Source: Lyngbya sp. CCAP 1446/10 | Lineage (GTDB): Bacteria > Cyanobacteriota > Cyanobacteriia > Cyanobacteriales > Microcoleaceae | Length of the DNA stretch: 64,000 bases | Direction of reading: 5' to 3' | Assembly (NCBI RefSeq): GCF_026130175.1 | Contig: NZ_JAIGNI010000037.1 | Coordinates: forward strand, 1-64,000 | In this document: one piece after another, positions 28,833-37,384 of the stretch | Layout of the letters: the number at the start of each line of letters is the position of its first letter | Position numbering within the stretch: the first letter of the stretch is position 1 | The notes under the pieces: model-generated | Databases searched by the model: none | Told to the model about the DNA's origin: nothing | What the model saw: the letters and a program-made list of their open reading frames with translations, nothing else | Translations under genes and position numbers: made by a program

Positions 28833-29103
28833 TGTTTCATCTCCATTTCAAAAAATACAAAACTCTATTCTAGTTTTTAAGCTAGCATAGGGAGTCGTAT
28901 TGATGTATTGCAAAATTTGGATTTACCAGCCATACTTTTAGGTTTTGCTAACTTGTAAGTGCCGGGATGTGTTTAAATCTCTCAACTTTTCATTATAGTG
29001 CAAGGTATTAATCACAAATCTTAAGAAATTTTGTTTTTAAAGTTTATGTTTGCGATCGAATACCTTTGCAGAATGGCGATCGAACCTTGATCATCTATTA
29101 CTC

Positions 29104-29219
29104 GTTACCAGGCCAAGAGCGAAAGTAACGCAGATCCGGAGGCTCTGCCTCGATTTCCATTTTCCTAAGCGAGGCAGAGCATAAGAATCTCGATTCCTTT
29201 CGCTCTTAGCCTGGGAACC
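29104..29219. repeat. Nested inverted repeat
   Basis: The outer arms GTTACCAGGCCAAGAGCGAA (29104-29123) and CTTTCGCTCTTAGCCTGGGA (29198-29217) pair with a few mismatches. Inside them GGCTCTGCCTCG (29141-29152) pairs with CGAGGCAGAGC (29170-29180). The result is a long two-part stem. It could be a MITE-like element; no flanking target duplication was established. Confidence 0.65.
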
Positions 29220-29262
29220 AGTTATTACGTTATTTTATTCAGTCCGCGGAGGCGGACTTCGT

Positions 29263-29355
29263 GTGTGTAGACGCGGTTTCAACCGCCGTCTGCTTCGGTG
29301 TGTAGACGCGGTTTCAACCGCCGTCTGCTTCGTGTGTGTAGACGCGGTTTCAACC
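29263..29355. repeat. Three tandem copies of a 35-36 base GC-rich repeat
   Basis: The unit GTGTGTAGACGCGGTTTCAA + CCGCCGTCTGCTTC starts at 29263, 29298 and 29334; the last copy is incomplete. Each unit contains the inverted pair GACGCGGTTT/AACCGCCGTC. A related unit is found at 3250-3280. It lies just after the wzc stop. Confidence 0.85.
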
Positions 29356-29369
29356 GTACGTCCTATCTC

Positions 29370-31697
29370 CTAAACCGACTTTTCCTCAATGTAATTCTGC
29401 ACGTAAGACTGATAGTAATACCTGCTGCCCTTATCATTATTCGCTACCATTCCCAACAGCGGAATCCCCGCCATTTTCAAATCCTCAAAAGCCAACAACA
29501 GCGCCTCCCGCTCAGTTTGATTCAGCCCCACCACCAGCATCAATCCGTTAGTATGAGCCGCCAACAAATTCGCATCCGCCAAACCCAAAAGCGGTGCAGT
29601 ATCGTAAATAACCAAGTCAAAATGACTTGCCAAAGCAGCCATTAAATGCTGCATTTTTCGGGAAGAAAGCACCTTTGTCGGATCGGGAGGAACCGGGCCT
29701 GATGTTAACACAAACAGGTTTTCATCGCGGGGCGATCGCAAAATCACCTCTTGCACATCCAAATCCTCAGCAATCACATTGTGCAAGCCTTGCCAGTTGG
29801 GCAAACCGAGCATTTCGTGCACCTGTGGCCTGCGTAAATCCGCATCCACCAACAGCACTTGCTGGCCCATTGCAGCCGCCGCCCGCGCCAGATTTACTGC
29901 CACAGTAGACTTACCATCAGCCACTTGACAAGACGTAATTACACAAGAATTGATCGGAGTATCAACGTTTAGCAACCGAATATTAGCATTGAGCGATCGA
30001 AAAGCCTCTTGAAAAGCATCCGTCGGCATCGGCGAACTTCCCACATCAATCGTAGTTGTCTCCGCAGGCGGAAGTCTCAAAATTTTATCACTAGCAGGAA
30101 TTACCCCCAACAAAGGCAGGCGAATCGAATGTTTGACATCCTCTGGAGTCTGGAATACAGTTTTATTATTAAACCGTTCCGCCAACTGCGCCGCCAACAT
30201 ACCGAAAACCAGACCCACTAATCCCCCCAAAGCCAAATTCAAAGGCATAATCGGAGCAACAGCCATCAACTCACCATTTTTGTAGCGCGGAATTTCCGGC
30301 TTAGCAATAACTTCCCAAGCCACCTCTTTTTTACCCACAGCTTCAAGCTGCAAAGTTTGCTGTTTTGCCAACAAACTATTCAGTGTATTATTCGTCAACT
30401 CCGACTCCCGCTGCAAATCTCCATAGCGCCGCAAAATCACCGGGAATCCTTGAGAGTATTGATTCAACTGCTTAGTAGCTTGTTCCAAAACTTGATTCCG
30501 CACTCCCAGCACCTGAATAGAATTAGCGGTATCAATAAACTTTTCGATTAACTTAATCCGCACCGGATCTTGAAAAGCCAGCACTTGGGAATTCACCTTA
30601 CCTAAATCCGTTCCTAAAACCTGTTCAGCTTCTTTTTTCAACAAAGGAATCAGGTTTTTCTGCTGTTCTCGCAACAATTGCATTTGCGGAGTTTGATCGG
30701 TAAACGTAGCCGAATTAATCGCAATTTGCCCTTCTAGTTGCTGCAATTGAGTCAGCATTCCTTGATAGCGAGGTGCTTGACTTAGAGCCGAAGCCATCAG
30801 CGCTTGTTTTTGGTTCAATCCTAGCTGGTTTTGCAGGTTAGAGTAGAGAAAATTCTGCTGATTTAGTTGCGTTTGAGCGTCCAATCGTTGCGATTGAAGT
30901 TGAGTGATTTGTTGTGCGAGTTGTTGGGTTTGAATTTGCGGATCGATGAAATTGTACTGCTGCCGCAATTTTTGAATTTCGTTTTGCAGAGCTTGTTGGC
31001 GCTTTTGCTGGTTGGGAATTTGCGATTTCACAAAATCCAGACTCTGACTAATTTGAGTTCTGGTATCTTGCACGCTGTAGTTGCGGTAGCCTAGTGCAAC
31101 TTTTTCCAAAACAAACTGAATTTTTTTCGGATCATAATCCCGATATCTAACTTCGATAATTTTGGTATTCTTGAACCGATTAATTGACAGCTTGGTTTCC
31201 TGATCAAACGGCAAATTATCGGCTTTTTGGTTCAACAGGTAGTTGTAATTTATTTCTGGGTATTTAGCCCGCAACTGTTTAATAATCGGCGACATTACTT
31301 GCGGGCTTTTCAAAACTTGAATTTGCGATTCGTAGTCAAAAGCTGGACTTTCTGGCGTCGCGGGATTCCCTGGTTGCAGTTTTAGTTCGCCGGAGTAGAT
31401 TTTTGCTAAACTGTTTTGCGTAACTGCGGGTTCTACTAATAATTGAAAGCGTCCTTCGTACTCGCTTTTTTGATTCAGCGTCCAGGCAAAAACCCCGGTA
31501 GTCACTGCGGCTGCGACGGCGATCACTAAGAGCGATCGACTGCGGCTAACTTCCCAAAAACCTAGGGGTTCTGCCTCTCTTTGTTCCCGGTATAAAAAAA
31601 TATCATCTTGATCAAGTACAGAAGATATTTTTGGCGTTTTTGCTGCTTTTTTATTGTGATTAAACAGTGCTAACTGAGAATTTTTATCTGGTTTCAT
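29370..31697 (-). CDS. wzc: Wzc/GumC-like polysaccharide copolymerase with BY-kinase
   Basis: Inner-membrane protein of 775 residues that controls chain length and export of exopolysaccharide. The N-terminus has a Wzz domain with TM1 (RSLLVIAVAAAVTTGVFAWT, about residues 54-73), then a long periplasmic coiled coil (about 220-450, many Gln/Leu), a second TM (IMPLNLALGGLVGLVFGML), and a cytoplasmic bacterial tyrosine kinase: Walker A CQVADGKSTVAVN, Walker A' LLVDADLRRPQ and Walker B LVIYDTAPLLGL. The tail has a Tyr cluster (RYYYQSYVQNY) expected to be autophosphorylated. It is the last gene in a cysC-wza-wzc run, 140 bases after wza. Confidence 0.95.
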   Translation of the reverse strand: MKPDKNSQLALFNHNKKAAKTPKISSVLDQDDIFLYREQREAEPLGFWEVSRSRSLLVIAVAAAVTTGVFAWTLNQKSEYEGRFQLLVEPAVTQNSLAKIYSGELKLQPGNPATPESPAFDYESQIQVLKSPQVMSPIIKQLRAKYPEINYNYLLNQKADNLPFDQETKLSINRFKNTKIIEVRYRDYDPKKIQFVLEKVALGYRNYSVQDTRTQISQSLDFVKSQIPNQQKRQQALQNEIQKLRQQYNFIDPQIQTQQLAQQITQLQSQRLDAQTQLNQQNFLYSNLQNQLGLNQKQALMASALSQAPRYQGMLTQLQQLEGQIAINSATFTDQTPQMQLLREQQKNLIPLLKKEAEQVLGTDLGKVNSQVLAFQDPVRIKLIEKFIDTANSIQVLGVRNQVLEQATKQLNQYSQGFPVILRRYGDLQRESELTNNTLNSLLAKQQTLQLEAVGKKEVAWEVIAKPEIPRYKNGELMAVAPIMPLNLALGGLVGLVFGMLAAQLAERFNNKTVFQTPEDVKHSIRLPLLGVIPASDKILRLPPAETTTIDVGSSPMPTDAFQEAFRSLNANIRLLNVDTPINSCVITSCQVADGKSTVAVNLARAAAAMGQQVLLVDADLRRPQVHEMLGLPNWQGLHNVIAEDLDVQEVILRSPRDENLFVLTSGPVPPDPTKVLSSRKMQHLMAALASHFDLVIYDTAPLLGLADANLLAAHTNGLMLVVGLNQTEREALLLAFEDLKMAGIPLLGMVANNDKGSRYYYQSYVQNYIEEKSV

Positions 31698-31837
31698 TTT
31701 TTTTACTACAACTGATCATTTTAAACGTCTGTACGGCGTGGTTTCATCAACCCGGTTGATTTCTACATATATCGTTACCAAACCGAAATTTTTTGTAGAA
31801 ACCGGGTTTCTGAGGTCTTAGCGCTAGTCTATTCAAA

Positions 31838-33565
31838 TCACCGAAAAATGTTAAACAATCGGAATATTCCCAATAGCGGGCTGAAAGGAGCGAGAGTCCC
31901 GCCTACATTATCCGAGAATGCAGCGCGGCCCGATCGCCTTACCATAATTACATCATTATTTTGCAATTTTGGATTAGTTTCCTCATTGGCGGTTGCCGAA
32001 AAATTAACCTTAACAGTTAGGCGTGAAACAGTGCCGTTAGGATTGAGGCGAATTAAATCCACCGAATCCATTTCTGCCCGCGATTTATTAAACCCTCCCG
32101 CTGCTACCAGTGCTTGATTTAAAGAAGTGTTGGGAAGCACCGCAAATGCTCCAGGTTTCACGACTTCTCCCACAATGCTCACCTTAATCGTATCCGGTGA
32201 AAAATTAGAATTAGCAACTTGTGCACCTTCGAGTGTATTGAGATTTTCGGCTTTGGGAACAATTACCGTATCTCCCTGTTGCAGCGCTAAATCTTGCGAT
32301 ACATCTCCCGCTTCCAAAAGTTGCCACAAATTCACATTAATAATTTGTTCCGTACCCGCCCGCGTCAGGCGACGAACTTGTATTTGTCTGATATCAGCTA
32401 CCGGCGTAATGCCGCCCGCCATTTTAATAGCCCTAGTTACAGTTTGCTGCAAAACTGTTTCCCCGCCGGGAGTTTCCTGAGCGGCAAACAAACCAGAATC
32501 TGCACCCATTTCATTCTCTTGTACCCTAGTTTGCACCTCTTTTGCCAAAGTATAAGTACCGGGGCGAGTTACTTCGCCCACCACAGCAATATTAATTGGT
32601 TGAGTGCTTTGGCCGGTAATGTTAGCTACTGCTAAAGTCGGTGCTTCTTGGCGGTTGAGGCTAGTGACAGTGGGAATAAATATCGTATCGCCGTCGCGCA
32701 AAGTCATATCGGCGCGCAAATCGCCGTTTTGCAATAATTCCCACAAATCCACACTAATAATTTGTTCCGGTGCGTTGCGCTGGGGGCGGCGGATTTTGAT
32801 TTGCCGCACGTCTGCTGACTGGGTAATGCCGCCCGCCAGTCGCAGAGCTCGCGATATCGTGGGCATTTGAGTCCCGATTTGCTCTGATGTGCCTCCGGGG
32901 CCTGCTGCTGAGGATATTGTATAGGCTCCGGGGCGATTGATTTCGCCCGCGATCGCAATTTGCAAAGGCCGCGCAGCTAGCAGTTTGAGAGTAATCCAAG
33001 GACGTTTGAGGTATTTGCCGTATCGATCTTTCACAGCATTAGAAGCTTGTTCTAAGGTCATCCCAGCCACTCCCAGGCTGCCAATTAACGGCAAACTCAG
33101 GGAACCGTCGGCTTGTATTTGGTGTTGACCGTTGGGGCCGCTGTATTCTGGGACGTTGAAGATGTCCATTTGAATGCGATCGCCCGCGCCCAAAGTGTAA
33201 ACTTCCGATCGTACACTTGAAGGTGCATTTGCCGGAAATGTCGAAAATCCCGGCGCTGCGGGTACCGGTACAGGAAGGGGAGAACCCGAAGCAGGAGGAG
33301 GAGGAGGAGGCAAAAACTGGGCCGCCGCCGGAGATGAGCCCACAGCCGCCGCCAGCACAGACACGGTTAAACTTTGGAAAATTAAATTTTTGACAGCATT
33401 ACTTGCCCGATAACCCAGCTTGCCACTTTTGCTCAAAACGTCTCCCTCAGACCCTTTCCTGCGAAGATAGGGGAGAACTTCTCTCCTTTCCCTGTCCGCG
33501 AAGGAGGCCGAAGGCTGAGATTTTTTATCAAGTTGCACGCCGCGCGAAGAACTTTTCACCACCAT
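31838..33565 (-). CDS. wza: Wza/GumB-like polysaccharide export protein
   Basis: Outer-membrane export channel protein, 575 residues. It has a polysaccharide-export (Poly_export) domain at about 115-205 (YTLGAGDRIQMDIFNVPEYSG) and three SLBB-type segments, each beginning like IAIAGEINRPGAYT, INIAVVGEVTRPGTYT and VSIVGEVVKPGAFA. A hydrophobic signal (LIFQSLTVSVLAAAVGSS) lies at about residues 62-79, followed by a Pro-rich stretch. The first 60 residues before it are unusual and include repeat-like sequence RERREVLPYLRRKGSEGD; a later start, for example near residue 45, cannot be excluded. No lipobox was seen. Confidence 0.92.
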   Translation of the reverse strand: MVVKSSSRGVQLDKKSQPSASFADRERREVLPYLRRKGSEGDVLSKSGKLGYRASNAVKNLIFQSLTVSVLAAAVGSSPAAAQFLPPPPPPASGSPLPVPVPAAPGFSTFPANAPSSVRSEVYTLGAGDRIQMDIFNVPEYSGPNGQHQIQADGSLSLPLIGSLGVAGMTLEQASNAVKDRYGKYLKRPWITLKLLAARPLQIAIAGEINRPGAYTISSAAGPGGTSEQIGTQMPTISRALRLAGGITQSADVRQIKIRRPQRNAPEQIISVDLWELLQNGDLRADMTLRDGDTIFIPTVTSLNRQEAPTLAVANITGQSTQPINIAVVGEVTRPGTYTLAKEVQTRVQENEMGADSGLFAAQETPGGETVLQQTVTRAIKMAGGITPVADIRQIQVRRLTRAGTEQIINVNLWQLLEAGDVSQDLALQQGDTVIVPKAENLNTLEGAQVANSNFSPDTIKVSIVGEVVKPGAFAVLPNTSLNQALVAAGGFNKSRAEMDSVDLIRLNPNGTVSRLTVKVNFSATANEETNPKLQNNDVIMVRRSGRAAFSDNVGGTLAPFSPLLGIFRLFNIFR

Positions 33566-33602
33566 CGCTGTTTGCCCCTATCCTGTTCCTACCCCGCCAA
33601 TC

Positions 33603-34133
33603 TCAAATGTAACCCAACTCTTCTAACTTGCTCAGAATTTGTTTAACACAGTCTTCGATACTTTCCGGCTCTGTGTAACAAATGATCTCAGGATTCAGGG
33701 GTTCTTCATAAGCATCGTCAATGCCCGTAAAGCCCTTAATTTCTCCTGCTCTCGCCTTAGCGTACAGCCCCTTGACATCACGGGCTTCGCACACTTCTAA
33801 AGGCGCTTTGACATACACCTCAACAAAATTTGGCTCGATCGCCCTAATTTCATCACGAATGGCTCTGTAGGGGCTAATCGCTGCCGTAATTGCCACAATT
33901 CCATTGCGGCTCAACAGGTTCGCGACAAATCCAATCCGCCGAATATTAGTATCTCGGTCTTCCTTGCTAAATCCCAAACCTTTTGACAAGTTGGTGCGAA
34001 CGACATCTCCATCCAATATTTCAACTTTGCAGCCTCGACGCTTCAATTCGGGTTGGAGAGCTTTGCTGATAGTTGTTTTACCGGAACCACTCAGCCCGGT
34101 GAACCACAAAATAAAACCTTTTTCCATTTTCAA
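33603..34133 (-). CDS. cysC: Adenylyl-sulfate kinase
   Basis: Phosphorylates APS to PAPS with ATP. Length 176; P-loop GLSGSGKTT (residues 13-21), [20 protein letters not shown] (about 41-60) with the family's conserved residues, and [22 protein letters not shown]. It lies 37 bases before wza on the same strand, which suggests co-transcription. PAPS feeds either sulfate assimilation or sulfotransferases; next to export genes, supply for sulfated polysaccharide is an attractive but unproven idea. Confidence 0.95.
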   Translation of the reverse strand: MKMEKGFILWFTGLSGSGKTTISKALQPELKRRGCKVEILDGDVVRTNLSKGLGFSKEDRDTNIRRIGFVANLLSRNGIVAITAAISPYRAIRDEIRAIEPNFVEVYVKAPLEVCEARDVKGLYAKARAGEIKGFTGIDDAYEEPLNPEIICYTEPESIEDCVKQILSKLEELGYI

Positions 34134-34387
34134 TTGCTTGGTGATTAGTGAATAGTCGGGGAAATTACACGACGCAGGACTTTACTGTGCGAGTTCCCTA
34201 CTTTCCGATGCTTTTTAATTTTATCTGTCTCCCACAACTAATTTTTTTTATGAACCGCAGAGGACACAGAGGACACAGAGGACACAGATTCCCTGGTTCG
34301 AGGGAAGAGGAGAAATAGGCAATCTTAAAATATGTTTGCTAACGCCCATGCCTAACATCTATCCTGTATTACCTGAAGGAGTCTTTG

Positions 34388-34421
34388 GCAATCTAAAATC
34401 TAAAATCTAAAATCTAAAATC
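34388..34421 (+). repeat. AATCTAA heptamer run
   Basis: Four to five copies of AATCTAA/AAATCTA stand just upstream of the oxidoreductase gene (34390-34420), immediately before its ATG at 34431. They occupy the place of a Shine-Dalgarno. The rest of 34134-34430 holds only a short GAGGACACA tandem run (34262-34287). Confidence 0.8.
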
Positions 34422-34430
34422 CTATTCCCC

Positions 34431-36338
34431 ATGTCCCCAACCTTAAAAGCAGATGTTTTGGTAGTCGGTGGCGGCACCGGTGGTACAGCAGCCGCCGTGC
34501 AAGCAGCCCGCCGCGGTGCCAAAACTATTTTGGTGAGCGAATTCCCCTGGCTGGGAGGAATGCTGACTTCGGCTGGTGTTTCTGCCCCGGACGGCAATGA
34601 ATTAGCAGCTTTTCAAACTGGTTTGTGGGGCGCGTTTCTCCGGGAACTCCAGCAGCGACAGCCGGGAGGTTTGGATTGGGGCTGGGTCAGTTTTTTTACT
34701 TACGATCCCCGCATCGGTGCGGAAATTTTTGCTGATTGGGTTAAGTGTTTACCGAACTTGCAGTGGATTTCTGGACAAAAACCTCAAGATGTGCTATGGG
34801 AAGGCGATCGCATTTCTGGAGTTCGGTTTGCAGATTTTACGGTTTCGGCGAAAATCACTTTGGATGCAACGGAATTGGGAGATTTGCTGGCTTTAGGGGA
34901 GGTTGGACACCGCTGGGGTTGGGAATTCCAAGCTGAGTGGGGAGAACCCAGCGCGCCGATCGCCTCTAACGATCTCACAGAACGGTATTCGGTGCAAGCT
35001 CCGACTTGGGTGGCAATTATGCAGGATTTTGGGGCTGGTGTGGCCCGGCCAGAAATTCCCGCGCCGCCTGTTGACAATCCCGATCGATTTTCCGATGCTT
35101 GGAAAGATTACACTCCTGAACAATTTCTCAATTACGGCCGACTGCCGGGGGGATTGTTGATGATTAATTGGCCGATTCGTGGTAATGATTATGGTGAAGG
35201 AGTCGATCGACTAATTGGATCTGAAACATCTCGACAAGAATTCCTCCAAGAAAGTCTCTGGCACAGCCAAAGTTTCGCCCGCTGCATTCAAATGCAACTC
35301 GGCCGCCGCTACGGTTTAGCACAAAACATTTTCCCCATTTCCCAGAGCGAAAATCCACAAACTTCTCCCCTTGTTTCTTCTTCCTTCTCCCCTCTTCCTT
35401 CTTCCTTCTTCCCTCTTCCTTCATCCTTCGCCTTACATCCTTACTACCGAGAAAGCCGCCGTTTGCGAGGAATAAGTACAGTCAGAGAACAAGATATTTT
35501 GCCGATTGTCGGCGGCAGAGTTGCGAAATTGCCGATCGATTGTGAGGGAATTTGCGAGACAATTGCGATCGGCAACTACGCCAATGACCATCATTATCCC
35601 AGTGGTGACATTCCCTTGCAGCCAAAATCTATCCGCTGGGGCGGCCGCTGGACTGGAACGACCTTTACAATTCCCTACAGTGCGCTAATTCCTGCGAGTA
35701 CAGACGGATTGCTAGTCTGCGAAAAAAATATTTCCGTCTCTCACATCGCCAACGGTGCAACTCGCTTGCAACCTTTAGTGATGAATATTGGACAAGCTGC
35801 GGGGATGGCGGCGGCTTTGTGCGCGGAAGCTGGATGTCAGCCGCGGGATTTGCCGGTGAGGGTGTTGCAGGAGGCTTTGCTGCAAGATGCTTTGGCTAGG
35901 GCGGCGGTTGTTCCTTTATTTAATTTGACACGGGAGCGATCGGACTGGCTCGATTGGCAACGCTATTATCTCGATCGACCTCAAGCATATCCCGCCAGCG
36001 GCGAATGTCCTTTGTCAGTCAAAAACTATGGAGAAACCCCGTTTCTCAAGGAAAGTTCTGTATTTGAACCCGGTTTATACGTAAATCCGCCCAGTAAAAC
36101 AGCAAATACCGAGAGCGAATTTTCGGGAATTTTCCGCCGTCTGGGCCCACAAGACTGGACACTGAGGCTGACAAGTCCCGCATCCTTAGCCGATCAAACT
36201 TGGCAACTCGTGACTTTGGACTGGGAAACCGACAGATTTTTAGAGAGTTGCGAAACCGAAAAGCCTCTGACGGTATGGGGCAGGCTGAATTTTTCTGGTG
36301 CTTGGCTACTGGCGACAGGAGTAGCATTGAAGGGGTGA
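34431..36338 (+). CDS. FAD-dependent oxidoreductase
   Basis: Flavoprotein of 635 residues of the FAD_oxidored (PF12831-like) kind. The N-terminus has the dinucleotide loop VLVVGGGTGGTAAAVQAARR (residues 8-27) and E-strand LVSE. A C-terminal half pattern IPYSALIPASTDGLLVCEKN and GQAAGMAAALC completes the FAD site. The substrate is unknown. Two stretches look foreign: residues about 307-334 (SSSFSPLPSSFF and similar), encoded by GGAAGAA-type repeat read in the opposite sense, and about 531-555, where DNA near 36030-36080 resembles the dispersed GAAACCCGGTTT unit. The reading frame is intact through both, so the gene may still work. ATG 34431 follows heptamer repeats rather than a clear ribosome binding site. 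Confidence 0.85.
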   Translation: MSPTLKADVLVVGGGTGGTAAAVQAARRGAKTILVSEFPWLGGMLTSAGVSAPDGNELAAFQTGLWGAFLRELQQRQPGGLDWGWVSFFTYDPRIGAEIFADWVKCLPNLQWISGQKPQDVLWEGDRISGVRFADFTVSAKITLDATELGDLLALGEVGHRWGWEFQAEWGEPSAPIASNDLTERYSVQAPTWVAIMQDFGAGVARPEIPAPPVDNPDRFSDAWKDYTPEQFLNYGRLPGGLLMINWPIRGNDYGEGVDRLIGSETSRQEFLQESLWHSQSFARCIQMQLGRRYGLAQNIFPISQSENPQTSPLVSSSFSPLPSSFFPLPSSFALHPYYRESRRLRGISTVREQDILPIVGGRVAKLPIDCEGICETIAIGNYANDHHYPSGDIPLQPKSIRWGGRWTGTTFTIPYSALIPASTDGLLVCEKNISVSHIANGATRLQPLVMNIGQAAGMAAALCAEAGCQPRDLPVRVLQEALLQDALARAAVVPLFNLTRERSDWLDWQRYYLDRPQAYPASGECPLSVKNYGETPFLKESSVFEPGLYVNPPSKTANTESEFSGIFRRLGPQDWTLRLTSPASLADQTWQLVTLDWETDRFLESCETEKPLTVWGRLNFSGAWLLATGVALKG

Positions 36339-36374
36339 GGTTTTTTGCAAAGTTCCGAAAATTGCCAGAAATTT

Positions 36375-36433
36375 ATCCTGACGGATGGGGGGAAGTCTGT
36401 ATCAGGTTATAGACACTGACACGGATACTACCC
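36375..36433 (+). promoter_or_regulatory. Conserved upstream block of patX copy 1
   Basis: The 59 bases before the first RGSGR gene match those before the second copy (37022-37084). Shared parts are ATCCTGA, GGGGnAAGTCnGTATC, ATAGACAC and CACGGATACTACCCATG. Every known patX is reported to have a DIF1 promoter motif within 69 bases upstream of the gene (Elhai and Khudyakov); this block is in that place. I cannot confirm the exact DIF1 consensus from memory. Confidence 0.65.
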
Positions 36434-36685
36434 ATGCACACCTACACTGCAATTGCTTTACTGAGCCTGTTGGGCATTACCTTGAGTGCCAGCGCCCAGA
36501 GAGCTTTTGAATCTCTAATCCAACTGCTCGAAATTACCATCGCTCATTATATTGTTTTAGCGCCAACTCAATCACAAAAAGGCGATCGTTCTCCCGAAAG
36601 AGGCAGCGGACGCAGAGAGTTTGCTCAGACAGATATTTACCAAAAAATTGGGAGTATGTCAAATACCAGCATTTTAATGGCATAG
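36434..36685 (+). CDS. patX: PatX-like RGSGR protein, copy 1
   Basis: An 83-residue protein with an N-terminal hydrophobic export-type segment (YTAIALLSLLGITLSASAQ, residues 4-22) and the pentapeptide RGSGR in SPERGSGRREF (about 54-64). RGSGR is the part of PatS and HetN that binds HetR and blocks differentiation; PatX is the widespread RGSGR protein with a hydrophobic N-terminus that co-occurs with HetR in filamentous cyanobacteria. The gene lies 2.8 kb upstream of hetR and has a tandem paralog 0.65 kb downstream. The region between (REF then AQTDIYQKIG...) is not conserved with copy 2. Expected processing would release a short peptide that travels between cells; this is inferred from PatS/PatX. 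Start ATG 36434 is shared by context with copy 2. Confidence 0.85.
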   Translation: MHTYTAIALLSLLGITLSASAQRAFESLIQLLEITIAHYIVLAPTQSQKGDRSPERGSGRREFAQTDIYQKIGSMSNTSILMA

Positions 36686-36728
36686 GACGAAAGGAAGTTC
36701 TGCAAATGAGTGGGTTTCGCCCGCCCGT

Positions 36729-36890
36729 GTCGCTCTGATTTTCTGGGATTCTAGTTGGTCATGTTCATCTGGCAACTACACTTCTTGTTGACAGTTATTA
36801 GGATATTTTTTGTGTGTTAAAAATAATAGCAGATCGAGCTGCAACCGCCATCTATCAAGGGATTTACTCTTGCGATATTTGGCGGTTTTG
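36729..36890 (+). ncRNA. Conserved structured 3' region of patX copy 1
   Basis: The sequence from CTGATTTTCTGGGATT (36735) through AGTTGGTCA...GGCAACT to a terminator-like stem AACCGCCA (36843-36850)/TGGCGGTT (36880-36887) with T-run matches the same arrangement after copy 2 (37389-37545). It lies about 50-200 bases after the stop. It could be a 3' UTR with a terminator or a separate small RNA. Confidence 0.5.
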
Positions 36891-37021
36891 TCTGTTCCAG
36901 GCTGGAGATACATTTTACCTATCAATGTAGGCAACTAAAATTTATTGTGGGTGACACAATTTGACAAGTTAAATAATTCTCGCATCATGTTTTTTGGATA
37001 GTCTGGCAATTTCAGGGAAAT

Positions 37022-37084
37022 CAATCCTGATTAGCAAGGGGAAAGTCCGTATCTCTAAATAGACACGCTCCACGGATACTACCC
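37022..37084 (+). promoter_or_regulatory. Conserved upstream block of patX copy 2
   Basis: Matches the block at 36375-36433: ATCCTGA, then GGGGAAAGTCCGTATC (37038-37053), ATAGACAC (37059-37066) and CACGGATACTACCC directly before ATG 37085. The pair TCCGT ... ACGGA forms a short inverted repeat. A DIF1-type, HetR-dependent promoter is the expected element here. Confidence 0.65.
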
Positions 37085-37312
37085 ATGAAAAACTACACTG
37101 CAATTGCTTTACTCAGTCTGTTGGGCCTTAGCTTGAGTGCTACCTGCGCTCTATCCATAGAATCCCCAGTCGAACAGCTAGAAACTTCCACCGCTCAATA
37201 TATGTTGTCAGCGCAAACTCAACAAAGAGGAGATCGCGCTCCCCGCAGAGGCAGCGGACGGTACGATTTTATGGGGCGCAGCGCTGACACTCAGCTACAA
37301 CAAGAATTTTAA
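37085..37312 (+). CDS. patX: PatX-like RGSGR protein, copy 2
   Basis: A 75-residue paralog of copy 1. The N-terminus MKNYTAIALLSLLGLSLSAT is nearly the same (signal-type helix, residues 4-22), the middle keeps ESPVEQLETSTAQYMLSAQT, and the motif is GDRAPRRGSGRYDF (about 49-62) with RGSGR intact. The C-terminus (MGRSADTQLQQEF) differs from copy 1. Retention of the motif and signal while the rest diverges suggests selection on exactly these two parts. The role inferred is a HetR ligand precursor. It is the copy closer to hetR; a TnpB element has come between. Confidence 0.85.
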   Translation: MKNYTAIALLSLLGLSLSATCALSIESPVEQLETSTAQYMLSAQTQQRGDRAPRRGSGRYDFMGRSADTQLQQEF

Positions 37313-37384
37313 TCGCATTGCCAGAAAGCTCGTTCCGCAACAGACTTATTTCTTATTTCGAGGCTGGTTTGACATCGCCCCTGT

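Larger units (their letters stand above)
28833..29369. other. Repeat-rich intergenic region
   Basis: About 540 bases between gabD (start side) and wzc (end side). It contains the gabD promoter region (28833-29050, AT-rich, no clear boxes), a nested inverted repeat at 29104-29219 and a three-copy tandem repeat at 29263-29355. No gene is supported. Confidence 0.6.

Noticed and set aside
29263-29355. Possible mini CRISPR array of three repeats
   Set aside because: The copies are directly adjacent at a 35-36 base period with no unique spacers, and the unit recurs elsewhere as a dispersed repeat. No cas gene is present.
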